A stretch of 64,000 bases of DNA. Source: Superficieibacter sp. HKU1. Lineage in GTDB: Bacteria > Pseudomonadota > Gammaproteobacteria > Enterobacterales > Enterobacteriaceae. Location: positions 3,534,001 through 3,598,000 of the forward strand of contig NZ_CP119754.1 of NCBI RefSeq assembly GCF_029319185.1, given 5' to 3'. Below, one piece after another: positions 1 to 8,234 of the stretch (position 1 is its first letter; the number at the start of each line of letters is the position of its first letter). The notes below the pieces were generated by a model. That model was not told the origin of the DNA. It made no database searches and saw nothing but the letters and a program-made list of their open reading frames with translations. The position numbers and the translations under genes are program-made.

Positions 1-88
1 CCTCGCGATGCCGAAAAGAATGGACAACAAGATAGCACTTTCCAGCAGGAGATGGGGGCGACGAGTTGATTTTACGAGGAAGATTCAG

Positions 89-116
89 AAAAAAGGCCAG
101 CCGGGGCTGACCTTCA
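89..116 (-). terminator. Terminator of the zinc-type ABC operon
   Basis: Read on the minus strand, just after the stop of the binding-protein gene, a GC-rich inverted repeat (arms AAGGTCAGCC and GGCTGGCCTT, one G-T pair) is followed at once by a run of T. This is a standard Rho-independent terminator. I see no gene in bases 1-88. Confidence 0.75.
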
Positions 117-121
117 ACGCT

Positions 122-1000
122 TTATTTCATGCTGTTGACGATGGTCTCAACATTATGACGCATCGCTTTCGCATAGGTATCCGCCACGCCGCCGGGTGCG
201 GACAGGGCTTCCGGATAAAGCTCACCGCCCGGCTGCGCGCCGGTGGCGCTGGCAATCTGCCGGACCAGGCGCGGATCGAGCTGATTTTCCATAAACCAGA
301 CTTTCACGCCGTCGGCTTTGATCTGCTTAATCATCTGCGCAATCTGCGCCGCACTCGGCTCGCTTTCCGAGGACAGTCCCTGCGGCGCGACGAAGGTCAC
401 GCCATAGGCGCGGCCAAAATAGCCGAAGGCGTCGTGGCTGGTGAGCACTTTACGCTTCGCCTGTGGGATAGCGCTGAACTGCGTTTTGGCCCAGCTATCC
501 AGCTGTTGCAGCTGGGTTATGTAGCGGCTGCCCGACGCTTTCAGATCGGCGGCATCTTCTGGATCGGCTTTCTCCAGCGCAGCCAGAATGTTTTGCGCAT
601 AATGCGCGCCGTTGGCAATATCATTCCACGCATGCGGATCGGTCACGGTTTTTCCGTCCTCCTCCAGAGTATGCGTTTTGATACCGTCCGAGGCGACAAC
701 CAGCGTGCCGTGAAAACCGGAGGCTTTAACCATCCGGTCAAGCCAGCCTTCCAGCCCAAGACCGTTAACCACTACCACGTCGGCTTTGCTCAGCATTGCG
801 CTATCCTGCGGCGACGGTTCAAAGGTATGCGGATCGCCATCCGGTCCTACCAGCGTTCTCACGTTAACGCGATCGCCCCCGACTTGCTGAGTAATATCGC
901 CAAGTATCGAAAAACTGGTAACCACATTCAGCGTTTTCGCCATTGCGTTCTGCGCCATGACGCTAAGCGCCAGTGCAATAATGACCCCTGTACGTTTCAT
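122..1000 (-). CDS. Periplasmic zinc/manganese-type metal-binding protein of an ABC importer
   Basis: 292-residue cluster A-I solute-binding protein (ZnuA/TroA/SitA superfamily) with a signal peptide of about 20 residues ending in AMA. Likely metal ligands are the His in the DPHTFEPS motif (about residue 58), the His in TDPHAWND, the His in SHDAFGYF and the acid residue near LYPEALS. His as third ligand is usual in zinc proteins, whereas manganese proteins usually have Glu there (SEGAF). The His-rich loop of ZnuA is absent. An AAGGGG ribosome site precedes the ATG, which lies 15 bp after the permease gene. It is the last gene of a four-cistron minus-strand operon behind a Zur-like site. I infer zinc as substrate; manganese or iron is not excluded. 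Confidence 0.85.
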   Translation of the reverse strand: MKRTGVIIALALSVMAQNAMAKTLNVVTSFSILGDITQQVGGDRVNVRTLVGPDGDPHTFEPSPQDSAMLSKADVVVVNGLGLEGWLDRMVKASGFHGTLVVASDGIKTHTLEEDGKTVTDPHAWNDIANGAHYAQNILAALEKADPEDAADLKASGSRYITQLQQLDSWAKTQFSAIPQAKRKVLTSHDAFGYFGRAYGVTFVAPQGLSSESEPSAAQIAQMIKQIKADGVKVWFMENQLDPRLVRQIASATGAQPGGELYPEALSAPGGVADTYAKAMRHNVETIVNSMK

Positions 1001-1015
1001 CTTTTCCCCTTGCTA

Positions 1016-1876
1016 TTAAAAAAAGGCGCGAAGGCTGCCTGCCAGCCCGCTGCGTCTGCCAAATAAAACGGATATAAAAAAGAGGGCGCTGGCGGTCAGC
1101 ACGATGGACGGTCCGGCGGGCAGATTGGCTCCCCAGGACAGACTTAATCCCAGCCAGGCGCTGACAGTGCCGATGGCACCGGCGAGCAGTAACAGACCGG
1201 GTAAAGTATTCGCCCAGCAGCGCGCGGCAACCGCGGGTAGCATCATGACGCCTACCGCCATCAGCGTGCCGAGCACCTGAAAACCGGCGACCAAATTCAA
1301 CACCAGCAGCGCCAGAAACAGACCGTGCAGCAGCGAGGGCAGCCAGCGCACATTAACCTGTAGCCAGGCGCTGTCGAACGCTTCACTCACCAGGCCACGA
1401 TAAAACAGCGCCAGGCAAAGCAGCGTCACGCCGCTAACGCCGGCGACGAAAATGGCCGAATCGGTATCAACCGCCAGAATCGAGCCGAACAGCAAATGCA
1501 GCAGATCGACGCTGGAGCCGCGCAGCGAAACCAGCGTCACCCCCAGCGCCAGCGATCCCAGATAGAAGCCGGCAAAACTGGCGTCCTCTTTAAGCAGCGT
1601 GCGGCGACTCACCCATCCGGCGATCAACGCGACCGCGATCCCGGCAATAAACCCGCCGATACTCATCGCCAGAAGCGACATGCCGTTCAGCAGATAGCCC
1701 ACCGCCACGCCCGGCAAAATCGCATGGGAAAGCGCATCGCCCATCAGGCTCATCCGCCGCAGTAATAAAAAGACGCCCAGCGCCGTGGTGCTCATTGAGA
1801 GCGCCAGACAGACCACCAGCGCGCGCCGCATGAAACCAAATTCAATAAAAGGCTGAAAAAAGAGATGCCAGATCAT
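1016..1876 (-). CDS. Metal ABC transporter permease (ZnuB/AztB-like)
   Basis: 286-residue ABC-3 family inner-membrane permease with about eight hydrophobic segments and the conserved GDALSHAILPG motif near residues 50-60. It would form the channel for the metal delivered by the downstream binding protein. Its ATG overlaps the stop of the ATPase gene as ATGA, so translation is probably coupled. Length and topology are normal for the family. Orthology to a named E. coli gene is not apparent: this is not ZnuB itself, which lies elsewhere with znuA/znuC. Confidence 0.85.
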   Translation of the reverse strand: MIWHLFFQPFIEFGFMRRALVVCLALSMSTTALGVFLLLRRMSLMGDALSHAILPGVAVGYLLNGMSLLAMSIGGFIAGIAVALIAGWVSRRTLLKEDASFAGFYLGSLALGVTLVSLRGSSVDLLHLLFGSILAVDTDSAIFVAGVSGVTLLCLALFYRGLVSEAFDSAWLQVNVRWLPSLLHGLFLALLVLNLVAGFQVLGTLMAVGVMMLPAVAARCWANTLPGLLLLAGAIGTVSAWLGLSLSWGANLPAGPSIVLTASALFFISVLFGRRSGLAGSLRAFF

Positions 1877-2529
1877 GCAAACGCCGCTCCCTGCGTGCTG
1901 CCCCAGTACGCCTGTTCAGCTTTAAGATGGAGGGTTTCAGGGAAATAATCGCTAACGCGCTGGCTGTCGTGCAACACCGCCAGCAGCGTCTGCCCCTGGC
2001 GGTTCATTTCTGTCATCAGCGCCATCAGTACCCGCCGGGTTGCTTCATCAACGCCGGTAAAAGATTCGTCAAGCATCACCAGCGGCGCCTGCTGGAGCAG
2101 GACGCGGGCAAACAACATACGCTGAAACTGCCCGCCGGAGAGTTGATCGATGGTGACACGAGCCATCGACGAAAGCCCAACGCGTTCCAGCGCGGCCGCA
2201 ACGCGCATCCGCACGCCGCGATCCAGCGCTTTCAGCAAGGAAATACGCGGCCAGGCACCCATGCTCACCACATCCTGTACGGTCAGGGGAAACTGCGATT
2301 CCAGCGCATGACGTTGCGCCAGCCAGCCAATCGTCGGCCGCCCGGCCATCCAGCGTAGCGTGCCGCTGACGGGAGGGATAAAGCCCGCCAGGGTTTTCAA
2401 CAGCGTCGATTTACCACAGCCGTTAACGCCGACGATGGCGGTCATACTGCCGGTTTCAATTATGCCGCTTAACGAAGGAGTAATAGCCTGACGATGATAA
2501 CCGGCGACAAGATGGTCGAGCTCGATCAT
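1873..2529 (-). CDS. Metal ABC transporter ATP-binding protein
   Basis: 218-residue ABC ATPase energising the metal importer. Walker A GVNGCGKST is near residue 35, the signature LSGGQFQR near 133 and Walker B VMLDESF near 153 (Ser where most relatives have Pro), with an H-loop LHDS. The same frame stays open upstream to a GTG at 2643, but that extension is low-complexity and lacks a usable ribosome site. The ATG at 2529 begins the conserved MIELDHLVAGYH segment and overlaps the stop of a small membrane ORF as ATGA. I therefore take 2529 as the start and the 36-codon peptide as the true upstream cistron. Confidence 0.85.
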   Translation of the reverse strand: MIELDHLVAGYHRQAITPSLSGIIETGSMTAIVGVNGCGKSTLLKTLAGFIPPVSGTLRWMAGRPTIGWLAQRHALESQFPLTVQDVVSMGAWPRISLLKALDRGVRMRVAAALERVGLSSMARVTIDQLSGGQFQRMLFARVLLQQAPLVMLDESFTGVDEATRRVLMALMTEMNRQGQTLLAVLHDSQRVSDYFPETLHLKAEQAYWGSTQGAAFA

Positions 2530-2636
2530 GGCAGCGCCACCGCCCAGCCAACCGCCAGCCACAGTATCAACAACAACAATGCGGCGAACAGCAGACGCGT
2601 TACGCCGGAAAGGGAAAAAAGGGTAAAAGGGATCAT
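2526..2636 (-). CDS. Small single-pass membrane protein leading the metal ABC operon
   Basis: 36-codon ORF in a different frame from the extended ATPase frame. The ATG at 2636 has a strong AGGTG four bases upstream, and its TGA overlaps the ATPase ATG as ATGA. The peptide has a short polar start, one Arg, then about 20 hydrophobic residues ending in WLAVGWAVALP, which fits a single transmembrane helix. It is the first cistron after the Zur-like box. Function is unknown: it could be a small subunit or stabiliser of the transporter, or a leader ORF serving translational coupling. I do not recognise the family. Confidence 0.6.
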   Translation of the reverse strand: MIPFTLFSLSGVTRLLFAALLLLILWLAVGWAVALP

Positions 2637-2648
2637 GCAACACCTCGA

Positions 2649-2665
2649 TACGTTATAACGTAACA
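2649..2665 (-). promoter_or_regulatory. Zur-like operator of the metal ABC operon
   Basis: A perfect 14-bp palindrome TACGTTATAACGTA lies 13 bp upstream of the first start codon. On the minus strand TGTTACGTTATAACG matches the enterobacterial Zur consensus (TGTTATAATATAACA) at 11 of 15 positions. A site here would overlap the promoter and repress when zinc is plentiful. I could not place the -35/-10 elements with certainty. Confidence 0.55.
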
Positions 2666-2784
2666 ATAATGAGTCAGGAGAAGAATGTAAATCGGCTTTT
2701 AAAGCAGGAATGCGTCGAAATGTTTCAGAAAAAAAGAGGAAGGCGCTCGTTCGCAGGAAAGATACTAAGCGTTCAGACTTCTCA

Positions 2785-2821
2785 CTTCCCCCCGGCCCTC
2801 AGAGAGAGGATTGGGGGGAAG
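2785..2821. repeat. Long hairpin 3' of mltB
   Basis: Nine-base arms CTTCCCCCC and GGGGGGAAG enclose a second stem (CCTC/GAGG). It lies just downstream of the mltB stop. There is no T-run on either side, so it is more likely a transcript-end stabiliser or dispersed intergenic repeat than a classic terminator. The rest of 2666-2784 shows nothing convincing. Confidence 0.5.
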
Positions 2822-2828
2822 CATAACC

Positions 2829-3911
2829 TTATCTCACGCGGGCCAGCGCCACCGCTTCACCCAGCTGCCAGACGGCCATCGCATAGTTGGTACTATGGTT
2901 GTAGCGGGTGATGGTGTAGAAGTTAGGGAAGCCATACCAGTACTGATAGCTGGTGCCAATATCCAGCCGCAGCAGGCTGGCCTGCTGGTGATTGCCCAGC
3001 GGCTGTAACGGCGTCAGCCCGGCAGCAGCAAGCTGCGACACGCTGTATTTGGTATTGAATCCGCTTTCCAGCCCCACGGCCTGACCGCTGGCCTGCACCG
3101 CAACCAGGTCGCCCTGCACCCAGCCATGCTCTTTGAAATAGTTAGCGACGCTGCCAATCGCGTCTTCCGGATCCCACAGATTAATTCGTCCATCGCCATT
3201 GAAATCAACGGCATACTGTTTATATGAGGACGGCATGAACTGGCCGTATCCCATCGCGCCAGCAAAGGACCCCTGCAAATCCAGCGGATCGTCCTGCTCG
3301 TCGCGCGCCATCAGCAGGAAGGTTTCCAGCTCGCCGGAGAAGTATTCGGCGCGGCGCGGATAGTTGAAGGAGAGGGTTGCCAGCGCGTCAAGAATGCGCG
3401 TTTTGCCCATCACCCGGCCCCAGCGCGTCTCCACACCGATAATACCGACGATAATTTCCGGCGGCACGCCGTAGACCTGCCACGCGCGGTTCAGCGCATC
3501 CTGATACTGATTCCAGAATACAACGCCATTTTGCACGTTGTCCGGGGTGATGAACTGTTGACGATAGCGTAGCCATGCGCCGTTCGGCCCGCTCGGCAAC
3601 GTCGAGGTGGTCGGTGCCTGGCGGTCCATCAGGCGCAGCACATTATCTTTACGCTTCGCCTGCGACAGGATCTCCTGCAACTGCTGTTTATTAAAGCCAT
3701 GCTTGCTCACCATCTTATCGATGAACTGCTCCGCCGCCGGGTTATTGGCGAAGTCGCCGCTCAGCATCATGACATTATGCTGCGGTTCCAGCAGGAAACC
3801 GCCGGAGGGAGCCACCGTCTCAGGAGGTGCGGCGGGCGTTTTCGGTTTGCTGCTGCAGGCAGCGAGCAAAGCCACTAACGGAAGTAGAGCCAGATAACGA
3901 CGCTTAAGCAT
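2829..3911 (-). CDS. mltB: Membrane-bound lytic murein transglycosylase B
   Basis: 360-residue lipoprotein that cleaves the MurNAc-GlcNAc bond of peptidoglycan to leave 1,6-anhydro-muramyl ends, acting from the inner face of the outer membrane. A lipobox LLAAC places the lipidated Cys at residue 19. The catalytic Glu is in IIGVETRWG. An EF-hand-like calcium loop, DFNGDGRINLWD, is near residues 240-250, as in the Slt35 structure. Sequence and length match E. coli MltB (361 aa). I chose the ATG at 3911 (MLKRRY) over an in-frame TTG 18 bases earlier because it matches the family N-terminus. It is divergent from srlA, as in E. coli. Confidence 0.95.
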   Translation of the reverse strand: MLKRRYLALLPLVALLAACSSKPKTPAAPPETVAPSGGFLLEPQHNVMMLSGDFANNPAAEQFIDKMVSKHGFNKQQLQEILSQAKRKDNVLRLMDRQAPTTSTLPSGPNGAWLRYRQQFITPDNVQNGVVFWNQYQDALNRAWQVYGVPPEIIVGIIGVETRWGRVMGKTRILDALATLSFNYPRRAEYFSGELETFLLMARDEQDDPLDLQGSFAGAMGYGQFMPSSYKQYAVDFNGDGRINLWDPEDAIGSVANYFKEHGWVQGDLVAVQASGQAVGLESGFNTKYSVSQLAAAGLTPLQPLGNHQQASLLRLDIGTSYQYWYGFPNFYTITRYNHSTNYAMAVWQLGEAVALARVR

Positions 3912-4090
3912 GGGAAGTCCATTCAACAATAATTTTCAGCAAAGGCAAGTATGGTAAAACATCCGCCAGCTCTCAAGGAAGCGGTAGCCTGCGGAGACAT
4001 AAAAAATATCGTCGCCCTCTCCCTTTTTTCTTTCATCACCCCCTCGCTACTTTCACCTTAAACTTTCAAACTAAAATATTTATCTTTCAT

Positions 4091-4136
4091 TTTGCGATCA
4101 AATTAACACTTTTATATCTTTCGATCTGATTAGAAT
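4091..4136 (+). promoter_or_regulatory. srl operon promoter with CRP site
   Basis: A CRP-like site, TGCGA-N6-TAACA at 4093-4108, precedes a TAGAAT -10-like element at 4131-4136. The sequence is nearly the same as the E. coli srlA control region, where cAMP-CRP activates and SrlR/GutM regulate. An SrlR operator is expected nearby, but I cannot assign it from sequence. Confidence 0.6.
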
Positions 4137-4182
4137 GGACCACCATTTAGCAAGACCGTAGCCCTACAGGAGAAAGAGAACA

Positions 4183-4746
4183 ATGATTGACGCCATTACC
4201 CATGGTGCAGAGTGGTTTATCGGACTGTTTCAGAAAGGTGGTGAAGTGTTTACCGGGATGGTAACGGGTATTTTGCCTCTGCTGATTAGTCTGCTGGTAA
4301 TCATGAATGCGCTGATCAATTTCATCGGCCAGCACCGTATTGAACGCTTCGCCGAACGCTGCGCCGGTAACCCGGTTTCACGCTATCTGCTGCTGCCCTG
4401 CATCGGAACCTTTGTGTTTTGTAACCCGATGACCCTGAGCCTCGGGCGTTTTATGCCGGAAAAATACAAGCCGAGCTATTACGCCGCCGCTTCCTATAGC
4501 TGCCATTCCATGAACGGTTTATTTCCACACATCAATCCCGGCGAACTGTTTGTTTACCTCGGCATCGCCAACGGCCTGACCACGCTGGGTCTGCCGCTCG
4601 GTCCGCTTGCCGTCAGCTATTTGCTGGTCGGGCTGGTGACTAACTTCTTCCGCGGCTGGGTAACCGACCTGACCACTGCGATTTTCGAGAAAAAAATGGG
4701 CATCCAACTTGAGCAAAACGTGCGTTTGTCTGGAGCGACATCATGA
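4183..4746 (+). CDS. srlA: Glucitol/sorbitol PTS permease IIC2 component
   Basis: 187-residue integral membrane part of the sorbitol-specific phosphotransferase enzyme II. With SrlE and SrlB it imports D-sorbitol as sorbitol-6-phosphate. It is nearly identical to E. coli SrlA in length and sequence, including the FVFCNPMTLSLGRFMPEKY and CHSMNGLFPHINPGEL segments. A strong ribosome site (AGGAGAAAG) precedes the ATG. It is the first gene of the srl operon, and its stop overlaps the srlE start as ATGA. Confidence 0.97.
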   Translation: MIDAITHGAEWFIGLFQKGGEVFTGMVTGILPLLISLLVIMNALINFIGQHRIERFAERCAGNPVSRYLLLPCIGTFVFCNPMTLSLGRFMPEKYKPSYYAAASYSCHSMNGLFPHINPGELFVYLGIANGLTTLGLPLGPLAVSYLLVGLVTNFFRGWVTDLTTAIFEKKMGIQLEQNVRLSGATS

Positions 4747-5696
4747 AGCGTATCCGTATAGAAAAAGGCGCGGGCGGCTGGGGCGGCCCGCTGGAGCTGG
4801 ACGCCACGCCGGGGAAGAAAATCGTCTACATCACCGCCGGTACGCGTCCCGCCATTATCGACAAGCTCTCGGAGATGACCGGCTGGCAGGCGGTCGACGG
4901 CTTTAAAGAGGGTGAGCCGCCGGAGGCCGATATCGGCGTGGCGATCATCGATTGCGGCGGCACCCTGCGCTGCGGGCTGTATCCGAAACGGCGGATCCCG
5001 ACGATCAATATTCACTCCACCGGTAAATCCGGTCCGATGGCGCAGTACATTCTGGAAGATATCTATGTCTCGGGCGTACGGGAGGAAAATATTACCCGGG
5101 CAGACCAGGCCGCGCCTGCCGCCGCGGGACGCGATTACGACAGCAGTAAAAAAATCACCGAACAGAGCGATGGTCTGCTGGCAAAAGTCGGTATGGGTAT
5201 GGGTTCTGCTGTTGCCGTTCTGTTCCAGGCGGGCCGTGAAACTATTGATACGGTACTGAAAACCATCCTGCCGTTTATGGCCTTCGTCTCGGCGCTGATC
5301 GGCATCATTATGGCCTCCGGGCTGGGCGACTGGATTGCGCACGGTCTGGCCCCGCTCGCCAGCAACCCGCTGGGACTGGTAACGCTGGCGCTGATCTGTT
5401 CTTTTCCGCTGCTCTCGCCGTTCCTGGGGCCAGGAGCGGTTATCGCTCAGGTTATCGGCGTACTGATCGGCGTGCAGATTGGACAGGGGCACATTCCGCC
5501 GTATCTGGCGCTCCCTGCCCTGTTTGCGATTAACGCCCAGGCGTCGTGCGACTTTATTCCGGTGGGGCTGTCGCTGGCCGAAGCGCGTCAGGACACGGTG
5601 CGCGTCGGCGTGCCGTCGGTACTGGTCAGCCGTTTTCTTACCGGTGCACCGACTGTCCTGATTGCCTGGTTCGTTTCCGGATTTATCTACCACTAA
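4743..5696 (+). CDS. srlE: Glucitol/sorbitol PTS IIB-IIC1 component
   Basis: 317-residue sorbitol PTS subunit. The cytoplasmic IIB domain (about residues 1-130) carries the phosphorylated Cys in GGTLRCGLYPKRR. A linker and the membrane IIC1 domain (about 150-317) follow, with conserved TILPFMAFVSALIGIIMASG and FLGPGAVIAQVIGV segments. It is two residues shorter than E. coli SrlE, with a short deletion in the linker. It accepts phosphate from SrlB and passes it to incoming sorbitol. Translationally coupled to srlA. Confidence 0.97.
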   Translation: MKRIRIEKGAGGWGGPLELDATPGKKIVYITAGTRPAIIDKLSEMTGWQAVDGFKEGEPPEADIGVAIIDCGGTLRCGLYPKRRIPTINIHSTGKSGPMAQYILEDIYVSGVREENITRADQAAPAAAGRDYDSSKKITEQSDGLLAKVGMGMGSAVAVLFQAGRETIDTVLKTILPFMAFVSALIGIIMASGLGDWIAHGLAPLASNPLGLVTLALICSFPLLSPFLGPGAVIAQVIGVLIGVQIGQGHIPPYLALPALFAINAQASCDFIPVGLSLAEARQDTVRVGVPSVLVSRFLTGAPTVLIAWFVSGFIYH

Positions 5697-5707
5697 GGGG
5701 CCTGAAG

Positions 5708-6070
5708 ATGACCGTTATTTACCAGACTACCATTACCCAAATTGGCCAGTGCGCCGCTGATGCGCTCACCGATCGCATGCTTATCACCTTTCGTGAGGGC
5801 GCACCTGCCGACATCGTGGAGTTCTGTTTTATCCACTGCCACGGCGAGCTGACCGGCGCGCTTAAGCCTGGCGCCCGGTTCGAGCTGGGCGATCTGCACT
5901 ATGCCGTCACTGCGGTAGGCGAGGTTGCCGAACAGAATTTACGTGAGCTTGGGCATATCACCCTGCGTTTTGACGGTGAGCATGAAGCGGAATATCCCGG
6001 CACCGTTCACGTTGCAGGTCCCGTGCCAGAGGCAATTGCCCCCGGCTGTATTTTGAAATTTGTCGCTTAA
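5708..6070 (+). CDS. srlB: Glucitol/sorbitol PTS IIA component
   Basis: 120-residue soluble IIA protein that takes phosphate from HPr and hands it to SrlE. The phosphorylated His lies in CFIHCHGEL (His43), as in E. coli SrlB. The ATG at 5708 (MTVIYQTT) matches the family start; the frame is open upstream into srlE but that part is a shadow. It ends three residues earlier than the E. coli protein. Confidence 0.96.
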   Translation: MTVIYQTTITQIGQCAADALTDRMLITFREGAPADIVEFCFIHCHGELTGALKPGARFELGDLHYAVTAVGEVAEQNLRELGHITLRFDGEHEAEYPGTVHVAGPVPEAIAPGCILKFVA

Positions 6071-6087
6071 GGTGTGAGGAGAAAAGT

Positions 6088-6867
6088 ATGAGTCAGGTTG
6101 CCGTTGTCATTGGCGGAGGACAGACCCTGGGGGCGTTCCTGAGCCGTGGGCTTGCCGCAGAAGGCTACCGCGTCGCGGTGGTGGATATTCAGAGTGATAA
6201 AGCGGCCACGGTCGCCCGGGAAATCAATGCCGAATTTGGCGAAGGAATGGCGTACGGTTTCGGCGCGGACGCCACCAGCGAGCACAGCGTACTGGCGCTG
6301 GCGCGCGGCGTGGATGAAATCTTTGGCCGCGCCGACCTGCTGGTTTACAGCGCGGGGATTGCCAAAGCCGCGTTTATCAGCGATTTCGCGCTGGGCGATT
6401 TTGACCGCTCATTGCAGGTCAATCTGGTGGGCTACTTCCTTTGCGCCCGTGAATTCTCCCGCCTGATGATCCGCGACGGCATTCAGGGACGGATTATTCA
6501 GATTAACTCGAAATCAGGCAAAGTGGGCAGCAAGCACAATTCTGGCTATAGCGCGGCAAAATTCGGCGGCGTCGGGCTGACGCAATCGCTGGCGCTGGAT
6601 CTGGCGGAGTATGGCATTACCGTCCACTCGCTGATGCTCGGCAACCTGTTGAAGTCACCGATGTTTCAGTCTCTGCTTCCGCAGTACGCCACCAAGCTGG
6701 GCATTAAGGCAGACGAGGTCGAGCAGTATTACATCGACAAAGTGCCGCTGAAGCGCGGTTGTGATTATCAGGATGTGCTGAATATGCTGCTGTTTTACGC
6801 CAGCCCGAAAGCGTCCTATTGTACCGGGCAGTCGATTAACGTTACCGGTGGTCAGGTGATGTTTTAA
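6088..6867 (+). CDS. srlD: Sorbitol-6-phosphate 2-dehydrogenase
   Basis: 259-residue short-chain dehydrogenase that oxidises sorbitol-6-phosphate to fructose-6-phosphate with NAD, feeding glycolysis. The nucleotide-binding glycine motif is GGGQTLGAF near the N-terminus. The catalytic Ser is in INSKSGK and the Tyr/Lys pair in SGYSAAKFGG. Length equals E. coli SrlD. A GTGAGGAG ribosome site lies upstream. It closes the structural part of the operon before a BIME and gutM. Confidence 0.97.
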   Translation: MSQVAVVIGGGQTLGAFLSRGLAAEGYRVAVVDIQSDKAATVAREINAEFGEGMAYGFGADATSEHSVLALARGVDEIFGRADLLVYSAGIAKAAFISDFALGDFDRSLQVNLVGYFLCAREFSRLMIRDGIQGRIIQINSKSGKVGSKHNSGYSAAKFGGVGLTQSLALDLAEYGITVHSLMLGNLLKSPMFQSLLPQYATKLGIKADEVEQYYIDKVPLKRGCDYQDVLNMLLFYASPKASYCTGQSINVTGGQVMF

Positions 6868-6879
6868 AACCGCGCCACG

Positions 6880-7016
6880 ATGCCCGGTGGCGCGGCGCTT
6901 ACCGGGCCTACAGATTATCGTAAGCGATTGCGTTTTGAACCTTTGTAGGCCGGGCAAGCGCAGCGCCGCCCGGCATGGCTTACCCCCAAGGCCGAAGGCG
7001 TTTCATTCGGCCTACC
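6880..7016. repeat. BIME: two REP units plus a third inverted repeat between srlD and gutM
   Basis: Two opposed REP-type palindromes occupy 6880-6912 and 6944-6975 (cores GCCCGGTGGCGC and GCCGGGCAAGCGCAGC). A further inverted repeat at 6992-7016 has AGGCCGAA / TTCGGCCT arms. They probably protect the upstream srlAEBD message and lower expression of the regulators downstream. Confidence 0.8.
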
Positions 7017-7034
7017 ACAAAAGAGGAGTTAACC

Positions 7035-7394
7035 ATGGTTGCCGCCCTGATCACCGTCGCCATCATCGCCTGGCTCAGCCAGCTGGCCCTCGGCGGCTGG
7101 CAAATCTGGCGTTTTAACCGCGCCTTCGACAGGCTCTGCCAGCAGGGTCGCGTCGGCGTCGGGCGCTCCGGTGGCCGCTTTAAACCCAGAGTCGTTATCG
7201 CCATCGCGCTTAATGAAGACGATCAAGTTTGCGGCTCCCTGATCATGCGCGGCCTCACCGTTTTCGCCCGTCCGGGCAAAATTGCCGCGCTTGAGGGCAA
7301 ATATCTCCGGCAATTAAAGCCTGATGTGATCTTTCCACAAGATCCGCTCTGTCAGAATGCACTATCATTGGCGCTTAAACTGAAACATGGGTAA
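7035..7394 (+). CDS. gutM: Glucitol operon activator GutM
   Basis: 119-residue activator of the sorbitol operon, the counterpart of E. coli GutM (SrlM). An N-terminal hydrophobic stretch of about 20 residues is followed by the GGWQIWRFNRAFD segment and a basic middle part. A GAGGAG ribosome site precedes the ATG at 7035; the frame is open 60 bases further upstream, but through repeat DNA. In E. coli it activates against SrlR repression. How a protein with an N-terminal membrane-like segment does this is not evident from sequence. Confidence 0.93.
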   Translation: MVAALITVAIIAWLSQLALGGWQIWRFNRAFDRLCQQGRVGVGRSGGRFKPRVVIAIALNEDDQVCGSLIMRGLTVFARPGKIAALEGKYLRQLKPDVIFPQDPLCQNALSLALKLKHG

Positions 7395-7460
7395 TTTCGT
7401 TGTGAACGCTAATAGCTTGCGAAATTATCACTTCGCAACTTAATTCGGGTATCCACGCCT

Positions 7461-8234
7461 ATGAAACCACGTCAGCGCCAGGCCGCTATCCTTGAACATC
7501 TGCAAAAGCAGGGAAAATGCTCGGTGGAGGAACTGGCACAGCACTTTGACACCACCGGCACGACGATCCGCAAAGATCTGGTGATGCTGGAAAATGCGGG
7601 AACCGTCATTCGCACCTATGGCGGCGTCGTGCTGAATAAAGATGAAGCCGATCCGCCTATCGATCACAAGACGCTGATCAACACGCATAAAAAAGCGCTG
7701 ATCGCCGAAAGCGCGGTAACGTTTATCCACGATGGCGACTCCATCATTCTGGACGCGGGCAGTACCGTATTGCAGATGGTACCGCTGCTGAGCCGTTTTA
7801 ATAACATTACGGTGATGACGAACAGCCTGCATATCGTCAATGCGCTGTCGGAGCTGGATAATGAGCAGACCATCCTGATGCCCGGCGGCACCTTTCGCAA
7901 AAAATCCGCCTCTTTTCACGGCCAGCTCGCCGAGAACGCCTTCCAGCATTTCAGTTTTGATAAGCTCTTTATGGGCACCGACGGCATCGATCTGAACGCG
8001 GGCGTGACGACGTTTAACGAAGTCTTTAGCGTCAGTAACGCCATGTGCGCCGCCGCGCGTGAAATTATCCTGATGGCGGATTCATCAAAATTTGGCCGCA
8101 AAAGCCCTAACATCGTCTGTGGTCTGGAGCGGGTTAATAAACTGATCACCGACGCGGGGATTACCCCGGCGTTTCGTCAGGCGCTGGAAGAAAAAGGCAT
8201 TGAAGTCATTATTACCGGAGAAGAGCATGAGTGA
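7461..8234 (+). CDS. srlR: DeoR-family repressor of the sorbitol operon
   Basis: 257 residues, the same length as E. coli SrlR (GutR). The N-terminal DeoR helix-turn-helix is at about 1-57 (RQAAILEHLQKQGKCSVEEL...TTIRKDL). The C-terminal sugar-phosphate sensor domain has the family D-x-G-S-T motif (ILDAGSTV). Its stop overlaps the gutQ start by eight bases. The expected ligand is a sorbitol-related phosphate; binding to the srlA upstream region is known for the E. coli protein. Confidence 0.95.
   Translation: MKPRQRQAAILEHLQKQGKCSVEELAQHFDTTGTTIRKDLVMLENAGTVIRTYGGVVLNKDEADPPIDHKTLINTHKKALIAESAVTFIHDGDSIILDAGSTVLQMVPLLSRFNNITVMTNSLHIVNALSELDNEQTILMPGGTFRKKSASFHGQLAENAFQHFSFDKLFMGTDGIDLNAGVTTFNEVFSVSNAMCAAAREIILMADSSKFGRKSPNIVCGLERVNKLITDAGITPAFRQALEEKGIEVIITGEEHE

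Noticed and set aside
8..1066. Long open frame on the plus strand over the metal-binding protein gene
   Set aside because: It is the antisense of a gene with a clear signal peptide, metal ligands and terminator. The predicted protein is Arg/His-rich and of no known family, as expected for a GC-rich shadow frame.
2669..2911. 80-codon plus-strand frame between the zinc operon and mltB
   Set aside because: No ribosome site, runs into the conserved 3' end of mltB and crosses the long hairpin. Low-complexity basic composition.
4617..5693. 358-codon minus-strand frame over srlE
   Set aside because: Antisense to a strongly conserved PTS gene; the protein is Arg-rich and has no domain pattern.
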